Part shown: piece by piece, positions 38,914 through 50,570 of the stretch
Numbering within the stretch: position 1 is the first letter of the stretch
Layout of the letters: the number at the start of each line of letters is the position of its first letter
DNA from: Alcanivorax sp. 24
Lineage (GTDB): Bacteria; Pseudomonadota; Gammaproteobacteria; Pseudomonadales; Alcanivoracaceae
Direction: 5' to 3'
Length of the DNA stretch: 64,000 bases
Assembly: GCF_004360225.1 (NCBI RefSeq)
Contig: NZ_SNUA01000002.1
Span: 124,001 to 188,000 of the forward strand
Notes under the pieces: generated by a model
What the model saw: the letters and a program-made list of their open reading frames with translations, nothing else
Told to the model about the DNA's origin: nothing
Databases searched by the model: none
Translations under genes and position numbers: made by a program

Positions 38914-40311
38914 ATGAAACCGGTTATCGCCCTGGTGGGCCGCCCCAATGTGGGCAAGTCCACCCTGTTCAATCGCCTCACCCGTACCCGGGACGCCCTG
39001 GTGGCGGACTTCCCCGGGCTCACCCGTGACCGCAAATACGGGGACGGCCGCATGGGCGATCGGCCCTATATCGTGGTCGATACCGGCGGTATCGGCGAAA
39101 GCGAGGAGGGTATAGACCGGCCAATGACCGATCAGGCCCTGCTCGCGGTGGGTGAAGCGGACGCGGTACTGTTCCTGGTGGACGGCCGCGCCGGCCTGAC
39201 CGCCGCCGACCAGCAGGTGGCCTCGGAGTTGCGCAAGTTGCCCAAGCCGGTGTTCCTGGTGGTGAACAAGACCGATGGCCTGGACCCGGATTCCGCCATG
39301 GCGGATTTCTACGCTCTGGGACTGACTCAGGTGCTGCCCATCGCCGCTGCCCACGGGCGTGGCGTACGCGCGCTGATGGACGAAGTACTGGCGATCTTCC
39401 CCGAGCCGGAGGAAGCCGGTGAAGAGGAAGAACCGGAAGATCCGGACACCGTGCGGGTGGCGGTGCTGGGGCGCCCCAATGTGGGCAAATCCACGCTGAT
39501 CAACCGTATACTCGGCGAAGAGCGGGTGGTGGTGTTCGACCAGGCCGGTACCACCCGGGATTCCATCGAAGTGCCGTTCGAGCGCAATGGCCGGCCTTAT
39601 GTGCTGATCGACACCGCCGGAGTGCGCCGCCGGGGCAAAGTCCACGAGACCATCGAAAAATTCTCGGTGATCAAGGCGTTGCAGGCGGTGGATGCGGCCC
39701 AGGTGGTATTGCTGGTGGTGGATGCCCGGGACGGCATCAGTGACCAGGATCTGCACCTGTTGGGCTATGTGCTGGAAGCCGGCCGCGCCCTGGTGATCGC
39801 CATGAACAAGTGGGATGGCCTGGAAAGCGATCACAAGGACTGGGTCAAGCAGCAACTGGATCGCCGCTTGCAATTCGTGCCCTGGGCTAAAATAAAATTC
39901 ATCTCCGCCCTGCATGGCACCGGCGTTGGCGACCTGTTCGGGCTGGTGGAGCGGGCTTGGGATTCCGCTTTCATCAAGATCGGCAGCAATGCCCTGACGC
40001 GCATGCTGGAAGACATCACTCATTCCCATCCGCCGCCGCGCAGCGGCCGTTTTCGTGCCAAGCTGCGATACGCGCACCTGGGTGGCTCGAATCCGCCGGT
40101 GGTGGTGATCCACGGTAACCGCACCGATTCCTTGCCGGTGAGTTACCGGCGTTATCTGGAGAACCGGTTCCGGGAATTGTTGAAGATCGAAGGCTCGCCG
40201 ATCCGGCTGGAGCTGAAATCCGGTGACAACCCCTACGAGGGGCGCAAGAATCCGCTGACCGATCGGCAGATCCGCCGCCGGCGGCGCATGATGAAACACA
40301 TCAAGAAATAA
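38914..40311 (+). CDS. der: Ribosome-associated GTPase Der (EngA)
   Basis: This 465-residue double GTPase is needed for 50S ribosome assembly. Both G1 motifs are visible ([12 protein letters not shown] near residue 8 and [12 protein letters not shown] near 187), with NKTDG and NKWDG as G4 motifs. A C-terminal KH-like domain ends in [11 protein letters not shown]. Confidence 0.96.
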   Translation: MKPVIALVGRPNVGKSTLFNRLTRTRDALVADFPGLTRDRKYGDGRMGDRPYIVVDTGGIGESEEGIDRPMTDQALLAVGEADAVLFLVDGRAGLTAADQQVASELRKLPKPVFLVVNKTDGLDPDSAMADFYALGLTQVLPIAAAHGRGVRALMDEVLAIFPEPEEAGEEEEPEDPDTVRVAVLGRPNVGKSTLINRILGEERVVVFDQAGTTRDSIEVPFERNGRPYVLIDTAGVRRRGKVHETIEKFSVIKALQAVDAAQVVLLVVDARDGISDQDLHLLGYVLEAGRALVIAMNKWDGLESDHKDWVKQQLDRRLQFVPWAKIKFISALHGTGVGDLFGLVERAWDSAFIKIGSNALTRMLEDITHSHPPPRSGRFRAKLRYAHLGGSNPPVVVIHGNRTDSLPVSYRRYLENRFRELLKIEGSPIRLELKSGDNPYEGRKNPLTDRQIRRRRRMMKHIKK

Positions 40312-40393
40312 CTCGAACTCCGATAGAAAAAACGGAGAACGGTTGCCGTCGTGGGGACGGCGCCGCTCGGGATCAAGCGGGGGGAAGCACGGG

Positions 40394-42514
40394 GTGCGAT
40401 ACCACTGTGGAGTGTGGCTCTGGTCCGCCGCCGTACTGGCAAGTACGGTGGGGCTGAGCCACGCCCAGGAGATGGCCGGGCCGGACATTCCACGGGTCCT
40501 GACCCCGGCCCGTCTCGACCAGCCCCTCTCCGAAGCTCCCGCCAGTGTCACCATCATTACCCAGGATATGATCCGCGCCAGCGGCGCCAGGGAGCTGTAT
40601 CAGGTCATGCGGCTGGTGCCCGGCATGAGCGTGGCCAAGGCCGACGGCAATGTGCCGTCGGTGTCCTATCACGGCACGCAGGCCCGTGATCACCGCCGCA
40701 TGCTGGTGCTGCTCGATGGTCGCAGCGTTTACCGGCCGGGGTTGGCCCGGGTCAACTGGAATGACCTGGCCATCGCTCTGGAGGACGTGGAGCGCGTCGA
40801 GGTGACGCGCGGCCCGGCTGCCGCGGCCTATGGCGCCAACGCCTTCTCCGGGGTGATCAACATCATCAGCCGCGACCCACGCGACAGCGAAGGCCAGGCA
40901 GTCCGTCTGCGCGCTGGCAACAACGGTATCCGCGACGCCTACGTTAGTGGTGGCTGGCACCGTGGCAACGGGGCTTTCCGGGTGTCCGTGGAAAGCCGCG
41001 CCGACCACGGCTACGACGCTGGCTTGCCACCGATGGAGGGCGGCGATGCCAAGCGCACCCACAACGTTAATGGCCGTGGGGTCTGGGAACTGGACAACGG
41101 CGACGTGCTCAGCTTCTACCTGGGGGGCAGCCGTTCAAAACTGGAGCGGGCACCGGAAAGCAGCCTGCGCGGCCTGGGTGACTACCAGGGACTGGCGATA
41201 CAGCGCGATGACAGCGCGTTCGCCGGCATGGTGTGGGAACGTCAACTCTCCGACTGGCATCAACTGAAAGTATCCGGTTACGCCCAGTATTCCGACGAAG
41301 AGCTGCCGCTGACCATGTGCTATTTCGATCCGCTCACCGGACAACACGGCGCTGGCGGCGGCCTGTTTTTCTCGAAGGAAATGCGCGACCTGTATCTGGC
41401 CCACGGCGGCGACCTCGACGCCACGCTGGCCGCCGCGCCCACCGACCCGGCGGTGAGGCAGCGTTATGCCACGTTGCTCGGTAGCGGCGCCGACCGCTTT
41501 TGTGGCACCAGCTATCTGGACGTGCGCGAGCACCGTTACGATCTGGAAATCCAGGACACCGTTCAAATCAACCGGTGGGCCCGGCTGGTGGCGGGGCTCA
41601 ACCTGCGTTACGACCGGGGCAGCTCGCAAACCTACCTGAGCGGCACCGCCGACAACGTCAGCCGCCGTGCTTTCGCCAACCTGGCCTTGAAACCGTTGCC
41701 CCGGCTCACCGCCAACCTGGGGGGCTACTGGGAATACGATGACCTCAACGGCGAGCACTTCTCCCCGCGGGTCGGTTTGTCCTGGCGATTGATGCCCGGA
41801 CACCATTTGCGCTGGGTATACGCCCGTGGCCTGCGCGCGCCGGACATCTACGAGGACCAGGCCCATTCCAACGCGCCGATCAGCCGGCTCAACGGGCCCT
41901 TCGGTGACCGCACCGCGGACTGGCTGGGTTGGGACCCGGCCTACTTCTTCGTCAGCGAACAGGCCGATGGTAATCTGAAGCCGGAACGCATCCGCTCCCG
42001 GGAATGGGGCTACTACGGCCACTTCGGTGACGTGGAACTGGATGTGCGTTATTTCCAGGAGGAACTCTGGGACCTGATCAGCGGCCCCATCAGTCCGGTG
42101 AATTTCGACGCCGACAACAGTGGCGAGGTCACCCATCGTGGCGCCGAAGCGCAGCTCAGCTGGCGGGCCGGGGCCCGGCACTGGCTGCGTCTCAGCGGCG
42201 CTCATATCCACACCCGCGGCAACCGCGCCACGGAATTACGCTTCGCCGCCCGCGACAGCGGTAGTGCCCTGTGGGAATGGCACGCGCTGCGCAACTGGTG
42301 GCTTTCCGGTGGCTATTACCTGGCCCGGGACTACAACCATCATCCCTACGAACGAGTGGATCTGCGGCTGGCTTATCGCCGTGCTCTGGGGCCCACCTAC
42401 CTGGAGACCAGCTTGCTGGTGCAACACTACCTGGAAAACGAACCGGTGGTGTTCGCCGAAAACCAGTACCGGGACGATGAACGGTTCTGGGTGACCCTGG
42501 CCTTGCGGTTCTGA
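40394..42514 (+). CDS. TonB-dependent outer-membrane receptor
   Basis: The roughly 706-residue protein has a signal peptide (LWSAAVLASTVGLSHA) and a plug domain (SVTIITQDMIRASGARELYQ...PAAAAYGANAFSGVINI). The beta-barrel ends in the aromatic WVTLALRF. GTG at 40394 is preferred because it gives a normal signal peptide with GGGGGAAG upstream; a TTG at 40343 with GGAGA is possible. It probably imports a siderophore, cofactor or other scarce ligand. The next genes are a periplasmic-binding-like protein and a hybrid kinase, which suggests ligand sensing. Confidence 0.88.
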   Translation: MRYHCGVWLWSAAVLASTVGLSHAQEMAGPDIPRVLTPARLDQPLSEAPASVTIITQDMIRASGARELYQVMRLVPGMSVAKADGNVPSVSYHGTQARDHRRMLVLLDGRSVYRPGLARVNWNDLAIALEDVERVEVTRGPAAAAYGANAFSGVINIISRDPRDSEGQAVRLRAGNNGIRDAYVSGGWHRGNGAFRVSVESRADHGYDAGLPPMEGGDAKRTHNVNGRGVWELDNGDVLSFYLGGSRSKLERAPESSLRGLGDYQGLAIQRDDSAFAGMVWERQLSDWHQLKVSGYAQYSDEELPLTMCYFDPLTGQHGAGGGLFFSKEMRDLYLAHGGDLDATLAAAPTDPAVRQRYATLLGSGADRFCGTSYLDVREHRYDLEIQDTVQINRWARLVAGLNLRYDRGSSQTYLSGTADNVSRRAFANLALKPLPRLTANLGGYWEYDDLNGEHFSPRVGLSWRLMPGHHLRWVYARGLRAPDIYEDQAHSNAPISRLNGPFGDRTADWLGWDPAYFFVSEQADGNLKPERIRSREWGYYGHFGDVELDVRYFQEELWDLISGPISPVNFDADNSGEVTHRGAEAQLSWRAGARHWLRLSGAHIHTRGNRATELRFAARDSGSALWEWHALRNWWLSGGYYLARDYNHHPYERVDLRLAYRRALGPTYLETSLLVQHYLENEPVVFAENQYRDDERFWVTLALRF

Positions 42515-42608
42515 CCATGACGGAGCGACGCCTTTTCCATCATATCCGCCTCTTCGCCGTCACCGGCGGGGAGCGGATTGATGTCGCACCGTGGGGAGGT
42601 CGCTGAGC

Positions 42609-43463
42609 GTGCGCTGGTCAAGGAAGGCCCGGATTTTGCTCGCTACCCTTGCGTTGTACTCCCTGTCGGCGGCCGCCGACGACCCGCTGCGGCTGCGCGT
42701 GATCAGCGACCAGCCGCAGCAACGCGGCGACTTTCTATTGGCCCTGGAACAGGTGTCGACGCCGCTGTCCTGGAATCTGGTGGACAGCGGCGCCGACGTT
42801 ACCCTGGCTTTGGCGGCCGCTCCGTTTCGGCGCGCGGTGGAAGAGGGCGGGCCGGTGCTCGGCATTTCGGTGCCACCAGCGGTGGTTGACGAGGCCAGAC
42901 GCCGGGATTGCCAGTGTAGCGCGATCTGGAGTGGCGTGTCGCTGGAACAACAGTTGCGCCTGATCGAAATCCTGTTTCCCGGAGTCAACCGCGTTGGTGT
43001 CTTGTACGGCCCCGACAGTGCCTGGCAGCCTCTGCCTTCGGCGGCCACCGCTTCCCTGCAACTGGATTGGGTATCGGTTTCCTCCGCCGCCGGCATCGGA
43101 CCGCTGCTGAGAAGGCACTTGCCACAGTGGGATTTGCTGTTACTGCCGGAAGACGAGACGCTGTTCAACGCCGGCACCGCCAAACTCATTTTACTCTCCG
43201 GCTACCGCCAACGGGTGCCCGTGGTCGGACCAGGCCGGGGTTTTGTCAACGCCGGCAGTGTCGCCAGTGTCCATTCGTCTTTGCCGGCGCAGGCTCGGCA
43301 AGCATTGCGCTGGCTCGACCAATGGCGGCAACAAGGGCACTGGCCGTCACCGGATTTTGTCGAAGACAGCAGTATCAGCGTCAATGAGCATGTGGCGCGC
43401 GCCTATAACCTGCCGTTTTGGGAGCCCCGGGCGTTACAGCAAAGATGGGAGGAGCAACCGTGA
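42609..43463 (+). CDS. Periplasmic ABC-type substrate-binding-like protein
   Basis: The 284-residue protein has a signal peptide (RILLATLALYSLSAAA). The mature part resembles type 1 periplasmic binding proteins (GVNRVGVLYGPDS; YRQRVPVVGPGRGFVNAGSV). No permease or ATPase lies near. Instead it overlaps the start of the hybrid kinase and follows a TonB receptor, so it may present a ligand to the kinase (inference). The start is GTG 42609 with GAGGT upstream; GTG 42591 is also possible. Confidence 0.72.
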   Translation: MRWSRKARILLATLALYSLSAAADDPLRLRVISDQPQQRGDFLLALEQVSTPLSWNLVDSGADVTLALAAAPFRRAVEEGGPVLGISVPPAVVDEARRRDCQCSAIWSGVSLEQQLRLIEILFPGVNRVGVLYGPDSAWQPLPSAATASLQLDWVSVSSAAGIGPLLRRHLPQWDLLLLPEDETLFNAGTAKLILLSGYRQRVPVVGPGRGFVNAGSVASVHSSLPAQARQALRWLDQWRQQGHWPSPDFVEDSSISVNEHVARAYNLPFWEPRALQQRWEEQP

Positions 43464-45346
43464 TGGCCCAGGGGGGGATTCGCCGGCAACTGCGCTGGCT
43501 CGGTGTGATACCGGCGCTGATCATGCTGGTTCTGGTGCTGGTGACGCTCACCTGGCAGCGCTTGCAGGACGCCGACAACGAAGTGCGCGAGCTGGGCGGT
43601 TTCCTGGCCCGCCAACTGGCCGCCACGGCTGAGTACGGTGTGCTCTCCGGCAACACCTCGGAGTTGCGTCGGCACGCCAACATGGCGCTGCAGCGCCCGG
43701 ACGTTTACTACGTGGCGTTCCGTGACGAGAGCGGCCAGGTGCTGTTGAGCGAAGGCCGGGCCACCAGCGACGGGCGCGGCGAGCTGCTGGAATTCCGTGC
43801 CGGCATCTACCGGCAGCCGCTGTCCGCTTCCGAAGCCGACCGCTATGTGGACCCCGGGGACCGGGTCGGCGAAGTGGTACTGGGGCTGGCTCCGGAACTG
43901 CTGGCGGTGCGACAGAAAGAAATCCTCACCGCCAGTCTGGTGCCGGCCCTGCTGGCGATGATGGTGGGCCTGGTGTGCGCCGGTTATCTGGCCCGCCGCA
44001 TCGCCGAGCCGCTGTCCTATTTGTCCGGCCTGGTGCGGGTGATTCGCGGCGGTGATTACCGCGCGCGTGGCGATCATCATCTGCAGGGAGAGCTGTCGGA
44101 CCTGCAACGGGACATCAACGAACTGGCCTCCGGACTGGAGCGTGCCCGCGCCGATCAGCAACGGGCCATGGGCGAGTTGCGCCAGGCCCATCGCAGCGCG
44201 CAGCAGGCCAGCCAGGCGAAAACCGATTTCCTGGCGATGATGAGCCATGAACTGCGCACCCCCATGAACGGTGTGCTCGGCATGCTGCAACTGCTGGAAA
44301 CCACCCGGCAGAACGACGAACAGCGCGAATACACCCAGGCGGCGCTGGAGTCCACCGGCCACCTGCTGGAAGTGATCAACGACATTCTCGATTTCTCGCG
44401 CATCGAAGCCGGGCGCATGGACATCGACCAGACCTTCTTCGCCCCCGGCCCGCTGCTGGAAAACTGCATCGGCACGTTCCGCTACGTTGCCCGCCACAAG
44501 GGCCTGTACCTGGAACTGGAAGGGCTGGAGCAACTGGAAGGCTATGACCTGTATTCCGACCCCACCCGGCTACGCCAGATTCTCAGCAACCTGATTTCCA
44601 ACGCGGTGAAGTTCACCGAGCAGGGCGGGGTGCGGGTGACGATCCAGGCCGCCGCCGACGAGCACGGCCTGATGAATCTGTCGCTGTCGGTCACCGACAC
44701 CGGCATCGGCATCTCGGACGCCCAGCGGGATCGCCTGTTCGTGGCGTTCTCGCAGCTGGACGCGTCACCGTCACGCCGTTATGGAGGCACCGGCCTGGGG
44801 CTGGCCATCGCCCGCCGGCTGGCGGAGATGCTCGGCGGCGATCTGACGGTCAAAAGCCGGGCCGGGGAGGGCAGCTGCTTCACTCTGCGGCTGCGCGTGC
44901 GCGCCCGGGTCGCCGGAGAGCAGGCCAGCGACGGCCCGAGCATCGACGATGGTCATCTGCGCGGCCGCGCCTTGCTGGTGGAGGACAACCTGGTCAACCG
45001 CATGGTGGCGGCCCGGATGCTGGAAAACCTGGGGCTGGACGTGGTCAGCTGCGGCGACGGCGAAACCGCGCTCAACACCATCCAGGGGGAAAACTTCGAC
45101 GTGGTGCTGATGGACGTGCAAATGCCGGTGATGGACGGCCTGGAAGCGACCCGGGCGATTCGCCGCTGGGAACGGGCGGCGGGTCGCTCGCCGGTGCCGA
45201 TCATCGCCCTCACCGCCAATGCGCTGGGCGGGGAGCGGGAACGCTGCCTCGCCTCCGGCATGGACGATCACCTGGCCAAACCTTACCGCCGGCAACTGCT
45301 GGCGAAGCTGCTCAGTCGTTATCTGAAGACGGTAGAAGTCGAGTGA
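43463..45346 (+). CDS. Hybrid sensor histidine kinase/response regulator
   Basis: In this 627-residue kinase TM1 spans about 12-32, a periplasmic sensor 33-152 and TM2 154-175. HAMP follows, then HisKA with the phospho-histidine His262 (MMSHELRTPMNG). HATPase motifs include GGTGLGLAIARRL, and the receiver has Asp551 (DVVLMDVQMPVMDG). There is no HPt domain, so a separate phosphotransfer protein is expected. GGGAGGAG precedes the start, which overlaps the previous gene's stop. Its 3' end overlaps convergent xseA by 35 bp. Confidence 0.92.
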   Translation: MAQGGIRRQLRWLGVIPALIMLVLVLVTLTWQRLQDADNEVRELGGFLARQLAATAEYGVLSGNTSELRRHANMALQRPDVYYVAFRDESGQVLLSEGRATSDGRGELLEFRAGIYRQPLSASEADRYVDPGDRVGEVVLGLAPELLAVRQKEILTASLVPALLAMMVGLVCAGYLARRIAEPLSYLSGLVRVIRGGDYRARGDHHLQGELSDLQRDINELASGLERARADQQRAMGELRQAHRSAQQASQAKTDFLAMMSHELRTPMNGVLGMLQLLETTRQNDEQREYTQAALESTGHLLEVINDILDFSRIEAGRMDIDQTFFAPGPLLENCIGTFRYVARHKGLYLELEGLEQLEGYDLYSDPTRLRQILSNLISNAVKFTEQGGVRVTIQAAADEHGLMNLSLSVTDTGIGISDAQRDRLFVAFSQLDASPSRRYGGTGLGLAIARRLAEMLGGDLTVKSRAGEGSCFTLRLRVRARVAGEQASDGPSIDDGHLRGRALLVEDNLVNRMVAARMLENLGLDVVSCGDGETALNTIQGENFDVVLMDVQMPVMDGLEATRAIRRWERAAGRSPVPIIALTANALGGERERCLASGMDDHLAKPYRRQLLAKLLSRYLKTVEVE

Positions 45347-46664
45347 CAGTGGATTCGAAGCGGCCGTCCGCCAGCCGCGTTTCCACGGTCTGGCCTTCCT
45401 CGAGCGCTTTCACCGAGCGCAGCGGCTGGCCTTCGGCCAGCGTCAGCGAATAACCCCGGTCCAGCGTCGCCAGAGGACTGGCGGTGTGCAGCCGCCGGCC
45501 CAGGCTGGTGAGCCGCTGCTGCAACTGGCCGCGCTGGTGCCGCAGCGGTACCGGCAGCCGCCGTTGCAGGCCCAGCAGGCGTTGCCGCTGCAGCGCCAGC
45601 CGCTGGCGCGGAGACTGCTGCATCACCCGGCCTTTCAGGCGATCCAGGCGCGCCTGCAGCAGTGTCTGTTGGTGCCGCAGCGCCCGTTGCAGACGGGCCT
45701 GATATTCATCCACCTGCTGCCGCCGCTGCTCCAGCTCCCGTTGCGGGTGGCGCAGCTGCAGCCGGTGGGCCAACTGGCTCAGCCGCTGACGGCGGTATTG
45801 CAACGTGCCGGCCACGGCCCGGTGCTGGCGGCGCTGTAGCTGATCCAGCCGCGCCAGAATGGCGTCGCCGTCCGGGCTCACCAGCTCCGCCGCCGCCGAG
45901 GGTGTCGGCGCGCGCAGATCGGCGGCGAAGTCGGTCAGCGCCACATCCACCTCGTGCCCCACCGCCGAGACGATGGGGATCGGACAGGCCGCCACCGCCC
46001 GCACCAGGGCTTCGTCGTTGAACGCCCACAGATCCTCCAGGGAGCCGCCGCCCCGGCCGATCACCAGCACGTCGCACTCCGCCCGGCGCACCGCCAGATC
46101 CAAGGCCCGGCGCAGCTGCATCGGTGCTTCGTCGCCCTGTACCGCCGCCGGATAGACCAGCACCGGAATGCCGGGGCAGCGGCGCTTCAGCACCTGCACC
46201 ACATCGCGTACCGCCGCGCCGCTGGGGCTGGTGATCACGCCAATGCGGCGCGGCCAGCGGGGCAGGGGGCGCTTGCGCTCGCTGGCGAACAGCCCTTCCG
46301 CCTCCAGTTTCGCCTTGAGCGCCTCGAACTGGGCGCGCAGCGCCCCTTCGCCGGCCTCTTCCATGTGCTCCACCACCAGCTGGAAACCGCCACGCGGCAC
46401 GTACAGCGTGACACGGGCGCGCACCAGCACCTGCTGGCCGTCGCGGGGCTGGAAGCGCAGCAACTGATTGCGATTGCGGAACATGGCGCCGTTGACCTGG
46501 GCGCGGTCGTCCTTGAGGCTGAAATACCAGTGGCCGGAACGGGGACGGGACAAATTGGACAGCTCCCCCTGCAACCAGATCAGTGGGAAACTGCCTTCCA
46601 GCAGTCCCTGGGCTTCCAGATTGAGACGGCTGATGGAATAGGGTTCGGTGCGTGATGAAGTCAT
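45312..46664 (-). CDS. xseA: Exodeoxyribonuclease VII large subunit
   Basis: The 450-residue nuclease degrades single-stranded DNA together with XseB. An OB-fold N-terminus (IWLQGELSNLSRPRSGHWYF), the catalytic region (IGRGGGSLEDLWAFNDE) and an arginine/glutamine-rich coiled-coil part (about 270-400) are visible. The start MTSSRTEPYS is preferred; the frame to 46793 enters the REP hairpin. Confidence 0.93.
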   Translation of the reverse strand: MTSSRTEPYSISRLNLEAQGLLEGSFPLIWLQGELSNLSRPRSGHWYFSLKDDRAQVNGAMFRNRNQLLRFQPRDGQQVLVRARVTLYVPRGGFQLVVEHMEEAGEGALRAQFEALKAKLEAEGLFASERKRPLPRWPRRIGVITSPSGAAVRDVVQVLKRRCPGIPVLVYPAAVQGDEAPMQLRRALDLAVRRAECDVLVIGRGGGSLEDLWAFNDEALVRAVAACPIPIVSAVGHEVDVALTDFAADLRAPTPSAAAELVSPDGDAILARLDQLQRRQHRAVAGTLQYRRQRLSQLAHRLQLRHPQRELEQRRQQVDEYQARLQRALRHQQTLLQARLDRLKGRVMQQSPRQRLALQRQRLLGLQRRLPVPLRHQRGQLQQRLTSLGRRLHTASPLATLDRGYSLTLAEGQPLRSVKALEEGQTVETRLADGRFESTVTRLLPSSDND

Positions 46665-46732
46665 GCCGCGCAATGTAAGCGCCCCCCGCCGCCGCCGCAA
46701 GCGTTGCTCTCCACCAGCCGATTTCAACACCG

Positions 46733-46808
46733 CTGTGGGAAGCTGGCTCGCCAGCGAATTCATCCGGCTCTCCATGGCCCCATTCGCTGGCAAGCCAGCT
46801 TCCCACAG
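46733..46808. repeat. REP-like hairpin, copy 3
   Basis: Arms 46733-46759 (CTGTGGGAAGCTGGCTCGCC...) and 46782-46808 match at 26 of 27 positions. It sits between the divergent genes xseA and guaB. The rest of this 322-bp spacer holds the guaB promoter. Confidence 0.88.
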
Positions 46809-46838
46809 TTGAGAGCGATTTCCCGCCGTGATCCCCGA

Positions 46839-46868
46839 TTGCCGCCAAGCACCGCCTTACCGTATAAT
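46839..46868 (+). promoter_or_regulatory. guaB promoter
   Basis: TTGCCG (46839-46844) and a perfect TATAAT (46863-46868) are 18 bp apart, giving a start near 46875 and a leader of about 110 bases. Confidence 0.75.
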
Positions 46869-46884
46869 GCCCCGCTTAATTTAA

Positions 46885-48456
<1,572 letters not shown>

Positions 48457-48471
48457 GCCCACGGGAGCCGG

Positions 48472-48614
48472 ACGCTGGACGCCGGACGCCGGACGCTAAA
48501 AATCGGACGAGCCAAGGCTCGCCCGATTTTTGTTTTTAAAGCGTCCAGCCTCCAGCGTCTGGCGTCCAGTGTTTACTCAACCGGCGTCCGGCGTCCAGCG
48601 TCCGGCGTCCAGCG
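48472..48614. repeat. Heptamer-repeat arms around a terminator, guaB-guaA spacer
   Basis: Tracts such as CGGACGCCGGACGCCGGACG lie on the left and GGCGTCCGGCGTCCAGCGTC on the right, in opposite orientation, around the terminator at 48497-48537. It is the longest copy of this repeat in the window. Confidence 0.8.
48497..48537. terminator. Bidirectional hairpin terminator after guaB
   Basis: AAAAATCGGACGAGCC and GGCTCGCCCGATTTTT form a strong stem with A and T runs on either side. It probably reduces read-through from guaB into guaA. Confidence 0.85.
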
Positions 48615-48625
48615 GAATTTAAACC

Positions 48626-50197
48626 ATGCAAGACATCCACGCCCAGCGCATCCTGATCCTCGACTTCGGCTCCCAGTACACCCAGCTGATCGCCCGCCGC
48701 GTGCGCGAAATCGGCGTCTACTGTGAAATCCGTGCCTTCGACATCAGCGCCGAAGAGATCGCCGAATTCGACCCCAAAGGCATCATCCTCTCCGGCGGCC
48801 CGGAATCCGTCACCGCCGCCGAGACCCCCCGCGCCCCGCAAGCGGTGTTCGAACAGGGCGTGCCGGTGCTGGGCATCTGCTACGGCATGCAAACCATGGC
48901 CGAGCAACTGGGCGGCGCCGTCATCGCCGGTGAAAAACACGAATTCGGCTACGCCCGCGTCACCAAAGCCGACGGCAACGACCTGCTCGACGGCATTGTC
49001 GACCACGAAGAAGCCGGCCATGAATACCTGGACGTCTGGATGAGTCACGGCGACCGCGTTGGCACCATCCCTGACGGCTTCGTCGTCACCGCCACCACCG
49101 ACAGCTGCCCCATCGCCGGCATGGCCAACGACGACAGACGCTTCTACGGCATCCAGTTCCACCCGGAAGTCACCCACACCCTCCAGGGCGGCCGCCTGTT
49201 GGAACGCTTTATCCGCGAAATCTGCGCCTGCGACGCCCTCTGGACCCCGGCCAAGATCATCGACGATGCCATCGCCACCATCCAGGAACAGGTCGGCACC
49301 GACGACGTCATCCTTGCCCTCTCCGGGGGCGTCGACTCCTCCGTGGTCGCCGCGCTGCTGCACAAAGCCATCGGCGACCAGCTCACCTGCGTCTTCGTCG
49401 ACAACGGCCTGCTGCGCCACCAGGAAGGCGACCAGGTGATGGAAATGTTCGCCGACCACATGGGCGTCCGCGTCATCCGCGTCGACGCCGAAGACTACTT
49501 CCTCTCCCGCCTGGCCGGCGAAGCCGATCCGGAGAAGAAGCGTAAAATCATCGGCAATACCTTCATCGACATCTTCGACGCCGAAGCCGCCAAACTGAAA
49601 AACGCCAACTGGCTCGCCCAAGGCACCATCTACCCCGACGTGATCGAATCCGCCGCCTCCAAAACCGGCGGCGCCCACGTGATCAAATCCCACCACAACG
49701 TGGGCGGCCTCCCCGAGCACATGAAGCTCAAACTCGTCGAACCCCTGCGCGAGCTGTTCAAAGACGAAGTCCGCAAAATCGGCCTCGAACTCGGCCTCCC
49801 CTACGACATGGTCTACCGCCACCCCTTCCCCGGCCCCGGCCTGGGCGTGCGCATCCTCGGCGAAGTGAAAAAGGACTACGCCGACACCCTCCGCCTCGCC
49901 GACCACATCTTCATCGAAGAACTCAAAGCCGACGGCCTCTACCACAAAACCAGCCAGGCCTTCGCCGTCTTCCTGCCGGTCAAATCCGTCGGCGTGGTCG
50001 GCGACGCCCGCCGCTACGAATACGTGGTGGCGCTGCGCGCCGTCGAAACCATCGACTTCATGACCGCCCGCTGGGCGCATTTGCCCTACGAGTTCCTGGA
50101 GAAGGTCTCCAACCGGATCATTAACGAGATCCCGGGGATCAGTCGGGTGACCTATGACATCTCGTCCAAGCCGCCGGCCACGATTGAGTGGGAATGA
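48626..50197 (+). CDS. guaA: GMP synthase (glutamine-hydrolysing)
   Basis: The 523-residue enzyme aminates XMP to GMP. The glutaminase part has Cys85 (GICYGMQ), the ATP pyrophosphatase loop is SGGVDSS near residue 235, and the C-terminus ends in the normal PPATIEWE, so the gene is intact. Codon use is strongly C-ending. The accessory region begins directly behind it. Confidence 0.97.
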   Translation: MQDIHAQRILILDFGSQYTQLIARRVREIGVYCEIRAFDISAEEIAEFDPKGIILSGGPESVTAAETPRAPQAVFEQGVPVLGICYGMQTMAEQLGGAVIAGEKHEFGYARVTKADGNDLLDGIVDHEEAGHEYLDVWMSHGDRVGTIPDGFVVTATTDSCPIAGMANDDRRFYGIQFHPEVTHTLQGGRLLERFIREICACDALWTPAKIIDDAIATIQEQVGTDDVILALSGGVDSSVVAALLHKAIGDQLTCVFVDNGLLRHQEGDQVMEMFADHMGVRVIRVDAEDYFLSRLAGEADPEKKRKIIGNTFIDIFDAEAAKLKNANWLAQGTIYPDVIESAASKTGGAHVIKSHHNVGGLPEHMKLKLVEPLRELFKDEVRKIGLELGLPYDMVYRHPFPGPGLGVRILGEVKKDYADTLRLADHIFIEELKADGLYHKTSQAFAVFLPVKSVGVVGDARRYEYVVALRAVETIDFMTARWAHLPYEFLEKVSNRIINEIPGISRVTYDISSKPPATIEWE

Positions 50198-50213
50198 TCT
50201 GATCTAGTCTGGT

Positions 50214-50227
50214 AGTAAGGGCTTACT
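50214..50227. promoter_or_regulatory. Palindrome AGTAAGGGCTTACT, copy 1
   Basis: AGTAAG-GG-CTTACT is a dyad typical of a TetR-type operator. The identical 14-mer recurs at 61349-61362 just after a TetR gene. This copy lies 17 bp behind guaA. Confidence 0.6.
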
Positions 50228-50230
50228 TGG

Positions 50231-50265
50231 AAGGCCGCCGGCGCGGGAGCGTCGGCGGCCTTTTT
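50231..50265 (+). terminator. guaA terminator
   Basis: GGCCGCCGGCG and CGTCGGCGGCC pair with one mismatch and are followed by TTTTT. Confidence 0.88.
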
Positions 50266-50319
50266 GTGTTTTGGGCGGGAGTGTTGGTGAAGATATCAGG
50301 AGGCAGCCTGCGGTGGGAT

Positions 50320-50348
50320 TTGTAAGCGGCTGATTTTTCTGCTTTTAT
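50320..50348 (+). promoter_or_regulatory. Candidate outward promoter, junction 1
   Basis: TTGTAA (50320-50325), a 17-bp spacer and TTTTAT (50343-50348) read toward the accessory genes. The equivalent TTGTCA-N17-TCTTAT occurs at the second junction with identical distance (79 bp) to the GTT point, like an integron Pc promoter. Confidence 0.5.
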
Positions 50349-50360
50349 TTCAAATCGTAT

Positions 50361-50433
50361 GAAATCAAGAAAAGGGATATGGCGCTGGCGCGGTCATTGG
50401 GTATTCGAGATGGCGTCCTAATTCCTGTTGGGC
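50361..50433 (+). other. attI-like recombination junction 1
   Basis: The 69-bp block 50361-50429 matches 61477-61545 at 57 positions by hand count and ends CCTAATTCCTGTT. The next bases complete GTTGGGC (50427-50433), which fits the integron core site GTTRRRY. From that point on the two loci differ completely. The complement GCCCAAC starts the attC-like site behind the TIR gene, as expected for one cassette. No intI gene is present in the window. Confidence 0.55.
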
Positions 50434-50525
50434 GTCAAAGGAAGCTCAGGTTGCAGAATGACGCCGAAATCGAAACAAAGAAGAATGAACGACATTAACG
50501 TGGGCGTCGAGTGTCTTTTGAATAT

Positions 50526-50553
50526 AGGCTGGTGAGCCTCTGGCTCACTGCCT
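50526..50553 (+). promoter_or_regulatory. Stem-loop just upstream of the TIR gene
   Basis: AGGCTGGTGAGCC, a three-base loop TCT and GGCTCACTGCCT form a nearly perfect hairpin ending 17 bases before the ATG. It could affect translation initiation. Upstream of it, 50434-50525 shows no other feature. Confidence 0.55.
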
Positions 50554-50570
50554 AAACTGGGAATGAATGT

